A stretch of 64,000 nucleotides of DNA from Streptomyces polyasparticus. Its GTDB lineage: Bacteria; Actinomycetota; Actinomycetes; Streptomycetales; Streptomycetaceae. Each line of letters begins with the position of its first letter. Positions within the stretch are counted from its first letter, which is position 1. Positions 16,359 through 24,689 of the stretch are shown here, piece by piece. Both the position numbers and the translations under genes were made by a program. The stretch covers positions 62,001 to 126,000 of the forward strand of contig NZ_JACTVJ010000003.1 in assembly GCF_014493765.1 (NCBI RefSeq). Direction: 5' to 3'. The notes under the pieces were generated by a model, which saw nothing but the letters and a program-made list of their open reading frames with translations, was not told the DNA's origin and did no database searches.

Positions 16359-17519
16359 TCAGCTGGTCATCGGGGCCGCAGCGAGAAGCGCAACTCCGCA
16401 GGTCAGCGGTCCGAAGACGGCGAGAAGCGCCACCATTCTGAGCACGACCGCACCGCGCAGGAGCGAGACGGGGGCGCCGAGGCGAAGGAGCGCCGCCGTG
16501 GTGTGCGCCCGTGCCTGCCGGGCCTCGACGGCCGCCGTCAGGAGCGCGAGCAGGGTGCAGCCCGCCACGAGGGCCCCGCCCAGTGTGGTCAGCGGGCCGA
16601 AGGACGTCGCCGGGCCCGCGTACAGCGAGAAGGCGGCGATGGCGCCGGAGACCACCGCGCACACCACGCCGAGCGGCCGGCCGATCCGTACCGCCTCGTC
16701 CTGGAGCACACGGCCGGCGAGCAGCCGCGCGGCGCCCGGCCGCCAGGCCTGGAGCATGCGGCCACTGAGAGAGGTGAGGCCGGGGCCCGCGAACGCGAGG
16801 CCGAGGGCCGTGACGGCCCAGCCGGCGAGCACCCCGGCCGGCGTGGACACCAGGCGCCCCGGGAGCGCGAGGGCGCTGCCCTCGGCGCCGGCCGCGTACA
16901 GCTCGACGGAGAGGCCGACCGCCATCAGGGCCACGCCCCAGGGCAGGCCGTTCGGGGTGGGCTGGGGCGGTTCGGGGTGCGCGGGGTCGCGTTCGTCGCC
17001 GGGGCGCAGCCGGCGCGGGCGCAGCACGACGGCGGCGGCGACCGAGGCGCCGAGCGGCACCAGGGCGAGCAGGGTGAGCACCGCGGCGAGCGGCAACGAC
17101 TGGCCCGCGCCGAGGAGTTCGGCCGCGTCGCCGTCCATCGGAAGGCCGGTGAGGTCTCCCCGCAGATGCAGGAAGAACAGCAGCGCGAGCATCGAGCCGA
17201 GCGTGCAGGAGACCAGGGTGTTCACCGCGGCCAGGAGCATCAGGCGGTTGGGGCCGAGGCCCACCGCGGACAGGCCCTGGTGTGGGCGGGTGCCGGGGTC
17301 GGTGCGGGCGACGGCCACCGCGAGCTGGACGGTCGCGGCGAGCGGCGGCAGACACCACAGGAGGCGGAGCACGGAGGCGCGGCCCGCGTCGGGGTGGCCG
17401 AGCGCGTAGCCCATCGTGCACAGGAGCAGAAAGCCCGTCCCCCCGGCGGCGGCCGCGACCGCGAGCCTGCGGAGCAGGACGACGGGGTGGGCGCCGCGGG
17501 CTAGACGGAGAGCGAGCAC
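16359..17519 (-). CDS. ABC transporter permease-like membrane protein
   Basis: This 386-residue hydrophobic protein has roughly eight to ten predicted membrane segments in two clusters, separated by a Pro/Arg-rich cytoplasmic loop (PRRLRPGDERDPAHPEPPQP). The layout resembles MacB/FtsX-type permeases typical of streptomycete two-gene exporters, but no strongly diagnostic motif is visible. Its start overlaps the ATPase gene by 19 nt, so it is translationally coupled and almost certainly the membrane partner of that ATPase. The substrate is unknown. Confidence 0.78.
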   Translation of the reverse strand: MLALRLARGAHPVVLLRRLAVAAAAGGTGFLLLCTMGYALGHPDAGRASVLRLLWCLPPLAATVQLAVAVARTDPGTRPHQGLSAVGLGPNRLMLLAAVNTLVSCTLGSMLALLFFLHLRGDLTGLPMDGDAAELLGAGQSLPLAAVLTLLALVPLGASVAAAVVLRPRRLRPGDERDPAHPEPPQPTPNGLPWGVALMAVGLSVELYAAGAEGSALALPGRLVSTPAGVLAGWAVTALGLAFAGPGLTSLSGRMLQAWRPGAARLLAGRVLQDEAVRIGRPLGVVCAVVSGAIAAFSLYAGPATSFGPLTTLGGALVAGCTLLALLTAAVEARQARAHTTAALLRLGAPVSLLRGAVVLRMVALLAVFGPLTCGVALLAAAPMTS

Positions 17520-18265
17520 GCCGTCCCTTCCGAGGAGGGGTCCGCCGGGGCCTCGAAGAGACCGGACGAAGGCCCGGGCATGCGCAGCGAGTTGACCCTG
17601 CGGCCGTCGAGCAGCTGCACCGTGCGGTCGGCGAGATCGGCCACCTCGGCGTCATGCGTGGCCAGCACGACCGTGATCCCGTGCGAGCGCGCCGCCGTGG
17701 TGAGCGTACGAAGGACCTGGGCGCGGTCGGCGCGGTGCAGCGGCGCGGTGGGCTCGTCGGCGAAGAGCACCGTCGGCTCGGTGACCAGGGCGCGGGCGAT
17801 CACGATGCGCTGCCGCTCGGACTGGAGCAGGGCGCCGGGGCGCTTGCGGCCGCAGGCCCCGATGTCGAGCCGCTCCAGCCACTCCGAAGCGGCCTTGCGC
17901 GCGGGGCGGTTGGGCACGCCGCGCAGCATCAGCGGCAGCGCGACGTTCTCCCACGCGGTCAGTTCGGGGACGAGCACCGGCTCGGGGTCGATCCAGCCGA
18001 AGCGGTCGCGGCGCAGCCGTTCGCGCAGCACGGGTCCCATGGTGTGCACCGGCGCCGAGTTGAACCAGACCTCGCCCTGCTGCGGAAGCAGCTGCCCGGA
18101 CAGGCACTGCAGCAAGGTGGTCTTGCCGCTGCCGCGCGGACCGCCGACGGCGAGGATCTCGCCGTCGCGCACCTCCACGGACACACCGGTGAGGGCGGGC
18201 GAGCCATTGTGCGAGAAGTGCAGGGCGCGGGCCCAGAGCACGTTGTTGTCCGGCGGGGCCACCAT
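17501..18265 (-). CDS. ABC transporter ATP-binding protein with degenerate signature motif
   Basis: This 254-residue ATPase has Walker A GPRGSGKTT, Walker B VLFADEPTA and H-loop ATHDAEV, but the usual LSGGQ signature is read as LLQSERQ. It resembles the LolD/MacB-type exporter ATPases. The changed signature may slow the catalytic cycle or require a specific partner. It is the first gene of a two-gene unit with the overlapping permease. The 193 bp upstream hold the inverted repeat CCCCATAAGGGG (18324-18335), a possible operator. Confidence 0.83.
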   Translation of the reverse strand: MVAPPDNNVLWARALHFSHNGSPALTGVSVEVRDGEILAVGGPRGSGKTTLLQCLSGQLLPQQGEVWFNSAPVHTMGPVLRERLRRDRFGWIDPEPVLVPELTAWENVALPLMLRGVPNRPARKAASEWLERLDIGACGRKRPGALLQSERQRIVIARALVTEPTVLFADEPTAPLHRADRAQVLRTLTTAARSHGITVVLATHDAEVADLADRTVQLLDGRRVNSLRMPGPSSGLFEAPADPSSEGTACSLSV

Positions 18266-18458
18266 GGCTTACACCTCGGTTCTGTCGTCTGCGGCCGGGG
18301 TGATAGGCCGCTAAGTCCCGTACCCCATAAGGGGGAACGAGAGCTGCGGCCGATCGGTCACACGAACCGTAGGGACGAACCAGGACAGGGCGGACAACAA
18401 ACGGCCCGGGCGCCCGCGTTCTCACTCGAACGGGGCACCCGGGCCGTCGGCGCGCTTC

Positions 18459-19829
18459 TCAGAGCTTGGTCCACGCCTCCGTGAGCACGGTGCGCAGGAT
18501 CTGCTCGATCTCGTCGAAGGTCGACTGGTCGGCGATCAGCGGCGGCGCGAGCTGGACGACCGGGTCGCCACGGTCGTCGGCGCGGCAGTAAAGACCGTTC
18601 TCGTACAGGGCCTTGGAGAGGAACCCGTACAGGACGCGCTCGGTCTCCTCGTCCGTGAAGGACTCCTTGGTGACCTTGTCCTTGACGAGCTCGATGCCGT
18701 AGAAGAACCCGTTGCCGCGGACGTCGCCGACGATCGGCAGGTCGTGCAGCTTCTCCAGGGTGGCCTTGAACGCGCCCTCGTTGTCGAGGACGTGCTGGTT
18801 CAGCTTCTCCTTCTCGAAGATGTCGAGGTTGGCGAGGCCGACGGCCGCGGAGACCGGGTGGCCGCCGAAGGTGTAGCCGTGCAGGAAGGTGTTCTCACCC
18901 TTGTAGAACGGCTCGGCGATACGGTCCGAGATGATGCACGCGCCGATCGGGGAGTAGCCCGAGGTCATGCCCTTGGCGCAGGTGATCATGTCCGGTACGT
19001 AGCCGAACTTGTCGCAGGCGAACATCGTGCCCAGGCGGCCGAAGGCGCAGATGACCTCGTCCGAGACGAGCAGCACGTCGTACTGGTCGCAGATCTCGCG
19101 CACGCGCTGGAAGTAGCCGGGCGGCGGCGGGAAGCAGCCGCCGGCGTTCTGCACCGGCTCCAGGAAGACGGCCGCGACGGTGTCGGGGCCCTCGAAGAGG
19201 ATCTGCTGCTCGATCTGGTCGGCGGCCCAGCGGCCGAAGGCCTCGGGGTCGTCGCCGTGGATCGGGGCACGGTAGATGTTGGTGTTCGGCACCTTGTGCG
19301 CGCCGGGGACCAGCGGCTCGAACGGGGCCTTCAGGGCCGGGAGTCCGGTGATGGACAGGGCGCCCTGCGGGGTGCCGTGGTAGGCGACCGCGCGCGAGAT
19401 GACCTTGTACTTGGTGTGCTTGCCCTGCAGCTTGAAGTACTGCTTGGCGAGCTTCCAGGCGGTCTCGACCGCCTCACCGCCACCGGTGGTGAAGAAGACC
19501 TTGTTCAGGTCGCCGGGCGCGTGGTGCGCGAGGCGCTCCGCGAGCTCCACGGCCTTGGGGTGGGCGTACGACCAGACCGGGAAGAAGGCGAGCTCCTGCG
19601 CCTGCTTGAACGCGGTCTCGGCCAGCTCCACGCGCCCGTGGCCCGCGTTGACCACGAACAGGCCCGCGAGGCCGTCGAGGTAGCGCTTGCCCTTGTCGTC
19701 GTAGATGTAGGTGCCCTCGCCGCGCACGATCGTCGGCACGGGCGCGTTCTCGTACGACGACATCCTGGTGAAGTGCATCCACAGGTGGTCGTAGGCGGTC
19801 TTGGAGAGGTCCTTGGTGCCTTGGCCCAT
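18459..19829 (-). CDS. Class III aminotransferase (polyamine/GABA-type, aspartate aminotransferase family)
   Basis: This PLP enzyme of 456 residues probably transaminates putrescine, a related diamine or GABA. The PLP lysine lies in ITCAKGMTSGYSPIGA; the Asp that binds the ring is in LLVSDEVICAFGR. ATG 19829 lies 2 nt after the stop of the Lrp regulator, with GGGGA inside that gene's end as SD; ATG 19847 is an alternative. The neighbouring regulator, aldehyde dehydrogenase and PotD-like protein point to polyamine use. It is a different branch from the GabT encoded at 47368. Confidence 0.88.
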   Translation of the reverse strand: MGQGTKDLSKTAYDHLWMHFTRMSSYENAPVPTIVRGEGTYIYDDKGKRYLDGLAGLFVVNAGHGRVELAETAFKQAQELAFFPVWSYAHPKAVELAERLAHHAPGDLNKVFFTTGGGEAVETAWKLAKQYFKLQGKHTKYKVISRAVAYHGTPQGALSITGLPALKAPFEPLVPGAHKVPNTNIYRAPIHGDDPEAFGRWAADQIEQQILFEGPDTVAAVFLEPVQNAGGCFPPPPGYFQRVREICDQYDVLLVSDEVICAFGRLGTMFACDKFGYVPDMITCAKGMTSGYSPIGACIISDRIAEPFYKGENTFLHGYTFGGHPVSAAVGLANLDIFEKEKLNQHVLDNEGAFKATLEKLHDLPIVGDVRGNGFFYGIELVKDKVTKESFTDEETERVLYGFLSKALYENGLYCRADDRGDPVVQLAPPLIADQSTFDEIEQILRTVLTEAWTKL

Positions 19830-19831
19830 GG

Positions 19832-20320
19832 TTATCGGGATCCCCATTGGTAGGTCTGCTTCTTGAGCTTGAGGTAGACGAAGCTCTCGGTGGAGCGCAC
19901 GCCGGGAAGGGTGCGGATCCGCTTGCTGATGACTTCGAGCAGGTGGTCGTCGTCCTCGCAGACGACTTCCGCGAGCAGGTCGAAGGACCCCGCGGTGAGC
20001 ACCACGTACTCGACTTCGTCCATGGCCGTCAGTGCTTCGGCGACCGGGTCGAGGTCTCCCTCGACATTGATGCCGAGCATCGCCTGCCGCCGGAAACCCA
20101 CCGTGAGAGGGTCCGTGACGGCGACGATCTGCATCACGCCTTGGTCGAGCAGTTTCTGCACCCGCTGGCGCACGGCCGCCTCGGAGAGGCCCACGGCCTT
20201 GCCGATGGCTGCGTACGGACGGCGTCCGTCCTCCTGGAGCTGCTCGATGATCGCCAGGGAGACGGCGTCCACGCCGTTCGGGGTCGATGCCGACCTGTTT
20301 TCTGCGCTGCGACTGGCCAC
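19832..20320 (-). CDS. Lrp/AsnC-family transcriptional regulator
   Basis: This protein of about 162 residues has an N-terminal winged HTH (AIIEQLQEDGRRPYAAIGKAVGLSEAAVRQRVQKLL) and a C-terminal RAM/ligand-binding domain (MLGINVEGDLDPVAEALTAM...). The gene is transcribed with the downstream aminotransferase and divergent from an aldehyde dehydrogenase, so it very likely controls both from the 186-bp spacer. GTG 20320 was chosen; an in-frame TTG at 20356 would add 12 residues. The ligand may be a polyamine-derived metabolite; this is inferred from context only. Confidence 0.88.
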   Translation of the reverse strand: MASRSAENRSASTPNGVDAVSLAIIEQLQEDGRRPYAAIGKAVGLSEAAVRQRVQKLLDQGVMQIVAVTDPLTVGFRRQAMLGINVEGDLDPVAEALTAMDEVEYVVLTAGSFDLLAEVVCEDDDHLLEVISKRIRTLPGVRSTESFVYLKLKKQTYQWGSR

Positions 20321-20506
20321 GGCCCCACTGTGCAGGACAGGTCGTCGTTCTTGCAAGGGCTGAGCGATGAAATTCGTTGTTTACGGCTACCGATCTCACG
20401 GATTCCGTAGTTGTGACCTAAGAGGTATGTCGAAAGCGTCGGTCGTCGGACTAGGGTGGTGGTCTCACGTACTGGACAGGGAAGCACCACCATGGGAGGC
20501 CGGGCA
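20321..20506. promoter_or_regulatory. Divergent promoter region between Lrp regulator and aldehyde dehydrogenase
   Basis: The spacer contains an AT-richer patch (about 20368-20420; GAAATTCGTTGTTTACGG and nearby ACGG/CCGT inverted motifs) that stands out in this GC-rich DNA and is a candidate Lrp operator. For the rightward gene a weak promoter TGTCGA (20428-20433) - 18 nt - TAGGGT (20452-20457) can be proposed. GGGAGG at 20494-20499 is its SD. Confidence 0.4.
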
Positions 20507-21943
20507 GTGAGCACCGAACTGCGTCGTCTGCGGAACTACATCAACGGCGAATTCCGGGACGCGGCGGACGGCCGCACCACCGAGGTCGTCAACCCGGCCA
20601 CGGGCGAGGCGTACGCGACGGCCCCGCTGTCGGGCCAGGCCGACGTCGACGCCGCGATGGAGGCGGCCGCGGCCGCGTTCCCCGCGTGGCGCGACCTCGT
20701 ACCCGGCGAGCGCCAGAAGTACCTCCTGAAGATCGCCGACGCGTTCGAGGAGCGCGCCGAGGACCTGATCGCCGCCGAGGTCGAGAACACCGGCAAGCCG
20801 ATCGGCCTGACCCGCGACGAAGAGATCCCGCCGATGGTGGACCAGATCCGATTCTTCGCGGGCGCGGCCCGGATGCTCGAAGGCCGCTCGGCCGGCGAGT
20901 ACATGGAGGGTCTGACCTCCATCGTGCGCCGCGAGCCGATCGGCGTCTGCGCGCAGGTCGCGCCGTGGAACTACCCGATGATGATGGCCGTCTGGAAGTT
21001 CGCCCCGGCGCTCGCCGCGGGCAACACCGTGGTCCTCAAGCCCTCGGACACCACCCCCGCGTCCACGGTCCTGATCGCCGACATCATCGGCTCGATCGTG
21101 CCGAAGGGCGTCTTCAACGTCGTCACCGGCGACCGTGACACCGGCCGCATGATGGTCGAGCACAAGGTCCCCGCCATGGCCTCGATCACGGGCTCCGTAC
21201 GCGCCGGCATGCAGGTCGCCGAGTCCGCGTCCAAGGACCTCAAGCGCGTCCACCTGGAGCTCGGCGGCAAGGCGCCCGTCGTGGTCTTCGAGGACACCGA
21301 CATCGCCAAGGCCGTCGAGGACATCTCGGTCGCGGGCTTCTTCAACGCGGGCCAGGACTGCACCGCCGCGACCCGCGTGCTCGTGCACGAGTCCATCCAC
21401 GACGAGTTCGTGCAGGCCCTCGCGAAGGCCGCCGCGGACACCAAGACCGGTATGCCGGACGACGAGGACGTGCTCTACGGTCCGCTGAACAACCCCAACC
21501 AGCTCGCGCAGGTCACCGGCTTCATCGACCGTCTGCCGGCGCACGCGCGGGTCGAGGCGGGTGGCCACCGGGTCGGCGACAAGGGCTACTTCTACGCGCC
21601 GACCGTGGTCTCAGGCCTCAAGCAGGACGACGAGATCATCCAGAACGAGGTGTTCGGACCGGTCATCACCGTCCAGTCCTTCTCCTCCGAGGAGCAGGCC
21701 GTCGAGTACGCGAACGGCGTGGACTACGCGCTCGCCTCCTCGGTGTGGACCAAGGACCACGCGCGCGCCATGCGGATGTCCAAGGTGCTCGACTTCGGCT
21801 GCGTGTGGATCAACACCCACATTCCGCTGGTCGCCGAGATGCCGCACGGCGGCTTCAAGAAGTCCGGCTACGGCAAGGACCTCTCGGGATACGGGTTCGA
21901 GGACTACACCCGTATCAAGCACGTGATGACCTCGCTGGGCTGA
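20507..21943 (+). CDS. Aldehyde dehydrogenase, gamma-aminobutyraldehyde type
   Basis: This 478-residue NAD(P)-dependent aldehyde dehydrogenase probably oxidises 4-aminobutyraldehyde or a glutamylated analogue to GABA. Catalytic Cys lies in FNAGQDCTAATR, the general-base Glu in HLELGGKAPV, and the coenzyme loop in ITGSVRAG. GTG 20507 has an excellent SD (GGGAGG, 7 nt away); ATG 20492 is an in-frame alternative. It is divergent from the Lrp regulator and the aminotransferase that would supply its substrate. It resembles the enzyme at 38225 more than the one at 53411 (shared NYP and GQDCTAATR motifs). Confidence 0.9.
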   Translation: MSTELRRLRNYINGEFRDAADGRTTEVVNPATGEAYATAPLSGQADVDAAMEAAAAAFPAWRDLVPGERQKYLLKIADAFEERAEDLIAAEVENTGKPIGLTRDEEIPPMVDQIRFFAGAARMLEGRSAGEYMEGLTSIVRREPIGVCAQVAPWNYPMMMAVWKFAPALAAGNTVVLKPSDTTPASTVLIADIIGSIVPKGVFNVVTGDRDTGRMMVEHKVPAMASITGSVRAGMQVAESASKDLKRVHLELGGKAPVVVFEDTDIAKAVEDISVAGFFNAGQDCTAATRVLVHESIHDEFVQALAKAAADTKTGMPDDEDVLYGPLNNPNQLAQVTGFIDRLPAHARVEAGGHRVGDKGYFYAPTVVSGLKQDDEIIQNEVFGPVITVQSFSSEEQAVEYANGVDYALASSVWTKDHARAMRMSKVLDFGCVWINTHIPLVAEMPHGGFKKSGYGKDLSGYGFEDYTRIKHVMTSLG

Positions 21944-21957
21944 ACCTGAGGCTGTGA

Positions 21958-21997
21958 CGACGGGCGGTCCCGCAGGAGGGTGCGGGGCCGCCCGTCG
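21958..21997. terminator. Bidirectional hairpin terminator
   Basis: A 17-bp stem with one G-T pair (arms 21958-21974 and 21981-21997) encloses the loop GGAGGG. It lies between converging genes: the aldehyde dehydrogenase and the secreted protein below. Confidence 0.8.
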
Positions 21998-22003
21998 GCG
22001 TTC

Positions 22004-22597
22004 TCAGGCGCTTTCGGTGGTGCCGGGCAGTCCGTTGTCGTCCAGTTCCTCGTGCAGCATCGGGCCCTCGTGCTTGCCGGGCTTGCCCGGCTTCCCCGGC
22101 GGGACGGGCTCGTCCGGGAGCGGCACGCCCGCCTTCGCCATGATCGGCGCGCAGGCCTTGTAGGCCTTCTTGTACGCGTGCGCGTGCAGGTCCAACTGCT
22201 TCCCTGTGCCGTCGAGTTCGAGGCGTACGCCACCGTCTTCGGCGGCCGAGACCTTGAAGTCGGGGAAGTCCTTGAGGCCGTTCTCGCGCATGCACGCCGA
22301 GAAGTCCGCCGCGCCCTGCTTCGCCTTGTCGACGTCGCCGCTCTTGAGGACCATCACCATCTTGAAGCCGGCACCGGGCTTCGTCTTCTTCGCGGGCGGG
22401 TCCGTGTGTTCCTGCGCCGGCGGGGTCCCGGTGCCGTCGGACGCCGTGGCCTGCACGGAGAACACCGTGCCGAGCGCGGCCGCGGAGAGCAGCGCGCCGA
22501 CCGCGACAAGCCGCCGCGTCCTTGAGCGCCCTGGGCGGCCGGGCGGGGCCGGTGCGGCCGGCGGGTGCTGGGGCATGGGCGGTACGGGTTCTTGCAT
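22004..22597 (-). CDS. Small membrane-anchored or secreted protein with CMRENG motif
   Basis: This 197-residue protein of unknown function has a Pro-rich cytoplasmic N-terminus (residues 1-27), one membrane or signal helix (RLVAVGALLSAAALGTVFSV) and an extracytoplasmic part with the motif FSACMRENGLKDFPDF. Similar CMRxxG...P segments occur in actinobacterial extracytoplasmic proteins encoded beside two-component systems and HlyD/MacB exporters. The C-terminus is rich in Pro, Gly and Lys. ATG 22597 follows AAGGAG. It is divergent from the response regulator at 22757, so it is a candidate target of that system. Confidence 0.75.
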   Translation of the reverse strand: MQEPVPPMPQHPPAAPAPPGRPGRSRTRRLVAVGALLSAAALGTVFSVQATASDGTGTPPAQEHTDPPAKKTKPGAGFKMVMVLKSGDVDKAKQGAADFSACMRENGLKDFPDFKVSAAEDGGVRLELDGTGKQLDLHAHAYKKAYKACAPIMAKAGVPLPDEPVPPGKPGKPGKHEGPMLHEELDDNGLPGTTESA

Positions 22598-22756
22598 GGG
22601 GAGCTCCTTCTGGGCTCGTACGGCCGGTGACGCACCCAGCTGACCGCGCGACCGGTTACGGCACGGGAACAGCGCCAACAGGTCGGCCCTGACCAGGAGT
22701 TCCTTACGTGGCGCTCACTTACGCCCTCGTAACCGTCGCGCGACGACACTGCGGAC

Positions 22757-23410
22757 ATGCGCGTGCTGGTGGTCGACGACCATGTGGAGCTGGCCGAGAC
22801 GGTCGCCGGGGGACTGCGCCGCGAAGGCCTCGCGGTCGACCTCGCCTTCGACGGACTCACCGCCCTGGAGCGGGCCGAGGTCAACGGGTACGACGTGGTC
22901 GTCCTCGACCGCGACCTGCCCGGACTGCACGGCGACGAGGTGTGCGCCACGCTGGTGCGGGGCGGCAGCAGGGCCCGGGTCCTGATGCTCACCGCGTCCG
23001 GCCGGGTCGCCGAACGGGTCGAAGGGCTCGCGCTGGGCGCCGACGACTATCTGGCCAAGCCATTCGCGTTCGCCGAACTCGTCGCCCGTATCCGCGCCTT
23101 GGCCCGCCGCGCCCAGCCCGCCCTGCCGCCGGTCCTGGTCCACGGCGAGCTGCGCCTGGATCCGGCCCGGCGCACCGCCACGCGCCAAGGGCGGGAACTC
23201 GCTCTCAGCCCCAAGGAGTTCGCCGTCCTGGAGCTTCTGATGGCCGCGCAGGGTGCCGTCGTTTCCGCCGAGGAGCTCCTTGAGCGGGCTTGGGACGAGG
23301 CCGCCGATCCGTTCAGCCAGACCGTGAAGGTCACGGTCAGCAGGCTGCGCCGCAAACTCGGCGAACCGCAGGTGATCGAGACGGTCGAACGGGCGGGGTA
23401 CCGGCTGTGA
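22757..23410 (+). CDS. OmpR/PhoB-type response regulator
   Basis: This 217-residue regulator has a receiver domain (residues 1-112; acidic pocket DD at 7-8, phospho-Asp in VVVLDRDLPG, Lys in YLAKPF) and a winged-helix DNA-binding domain (about 125-217; LSPKEFAVLELL, VKVTVSRLRRKL). Its stop overlaps the kinase start (GTGA), so kinase and regulator are coupled. The partner secreted protein lies divergently upstream. The stimulus is unknown. Confidence 0.93.
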   Translation: MRVLVVDDHVELAETVAGGLRREGLAVDLAFDGLTALERAEVNGYDVVVLDRDLPGLHGDEVCATLVRGGSRARVLMLTASGRVAERVEGLALGADDYLAKPFAFAELVARIRALARRAQPALPPVLVHGELRLDPARRTATRQGRELALSPKEFAVLELLMAAQGAVVSAEELLERAWDEAADPFSQTVKVTVSRLRRKLGEPQVIETVERAGYRL

Positions 23411-24600
23411 GCATCCCCGGACGCACCGCCTTCCCCCGGACGATCCGCTGGCGGCTCACCCTCCTGTACAGCGGCCTGTTCATCGTGGCGGGCACCCTGC
23501 TGCTCGCCATCACCTACGTCCTGGTCTCGCAGGCGGCGCCCGGCGAACCCCCGGGGACCTCGATGCAGACCACGGAAGTTCCGTTCGGCGAGAAGGGGCT
23601 GCACAAGGTGATCAATGAGCAGGTCGCCTCCGCCCGCGACGACCAGCTCAACGATCTGCTCGTACGGTCGGGCGTCGCCCTCGCCGTCATGGCCGCCGCA
23701 TCCCTGCTCCTCGGCCGGCTGGTGGCCGGACGTGTGCTTTCGCCGCTGCGCACGATGGCCGCGGGCGCCCGCCGGATCTCCGCGGACAATCTGCACGAAC
23801 GGCTCGCGGTGCGCGGCCCGGACGACGAGCTCAAGGCGCTCGCCGACACCTTCGACGATCTGCTCGCCCGTTTGGAGGACTCCTTCGCGGCCCAGCGCCA
23901 GTTCGTCGCGAACGCCTCGCACGAGCTGCGCACCCCGCTGACCCTGCAGCAGGCCGTCATCGACATCACCCTCTCGGACCCCGGCGCGGACCCGGCGGCC
24001 CTGCGGGACGCGCTCGGCAGGGTGCGCTCGGCGGGGCAGCAGCAGGAGCGCCTGATCGACGCGCTGCTCACCCTGGCCCGCAGTCAACGGGGGCTGCAGC
24101 GCGAGGAGTACGTGGATCTGGCGCTGCTGGTACGGAACCTGCTGCCCCCGGGCGGGGTGCTCCGGGTGGTGGCCCAGCTCGACATGGCGCCGGTCCTCGG
24201 CGACGCCCAGCTCCTCGAGCGTCTGGTCACCAACCTCAGGGACAATGCGGTACGGCACAACGCGCCCGACCCCGAGGGGAGTTGGGTGCTGTTCCGGACC
24301 AACCTGCGGGACGGGCGGCCCACCTTGCTGGTGTCCAACAGCGGGCCGGTCATCGCGCCCGATCAGATCGCGGGACTGTTCCAGCCGTTCCGCCGCCTGG
24401 GCCCGGACCGCGTGCGGGGCAACGACGGAGGACAGGGGCTCGGCCTGTCCATCGTGGCCGCGGTGGCGGCGGCGCACGGGGGAGAGGTCAGGGCCTGGCC
24501 GCGTCCGGCCGGCGGGCTCGACGTGGAGGTCGGCTTCTCGGCGGCCACGGCGGGGAAGCATCCCGTGCCGGCCGCCGGCCACCTTCCGGCGGCCCGCTGA
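23407..24600 (+). CDS. Membrane sensor histidine kinase
   Basis: The 397-residue kinase has two membrane helices (about 17-37 and 89-108) around a short extracytoplasmic loop of roughly 50 residues, a HAMP linker, the phosphoacceptor H-box NASHELRTPL and the HATPase boxes NLRDNAVRHN and GGQGLGLSIV. The GTG at 23407 overlaps the regulator's stop. The small sensor loop suggests sensing within or near the membrane, as in the cell-envelope-stress kinases of streptomycetes; this is an inference. Confidence 0.92.
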   Translation: MSIPGRTAFPRTIRWRLTLLYSGLFIVAGTLLLAITYVLVSQAAPGEPPGTSMQTTEVPFGEKGLHKVINEQVASARDDQLNDLLVRSGVALAVMAAASLLLGRLVAGRVLSPLRTMAAGARRISADNLHERLAVRGPDDELKALADTFDDLLARLEDSFAAQRQFVANASHELRTPLTLQQAVIDITLSDPGADPAALRDALGRVRSAGQQQERLIDALLTLARSQRGLQREEYVDLALLVRNLLPPGGVLRVVAQLDMAPVLGDAQLLERLVTNLRDNAVRHNAPDPEGSWVLFRTNLRDGRPTLLVSNSGPVIAPDQIAGLFQPFRRLGPDRVRGNDGGQGLGLSIVAAVAAAHGGEVRAWPRPAGGLDVEVGFSAATAGKHPVPAAGHLPAAR

Positions 24601-24689
24601 GCTGCGGCTCGACAGGGTGTCGGGTCCGGGCCGCAGTGCTCGACGCCCCGTCCATTGCCCGGGTCCACGGGCCGGGAGAAGCTGCGGGG

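Noticed and set aside
13283-16441. Plus-strand open frame of about 1050 codons opposite the molybdenum hydroxylase and VOC genes
   Set aside because: It spans several clear minus-strand genes and shows no motifs; it is an antisense shadow.
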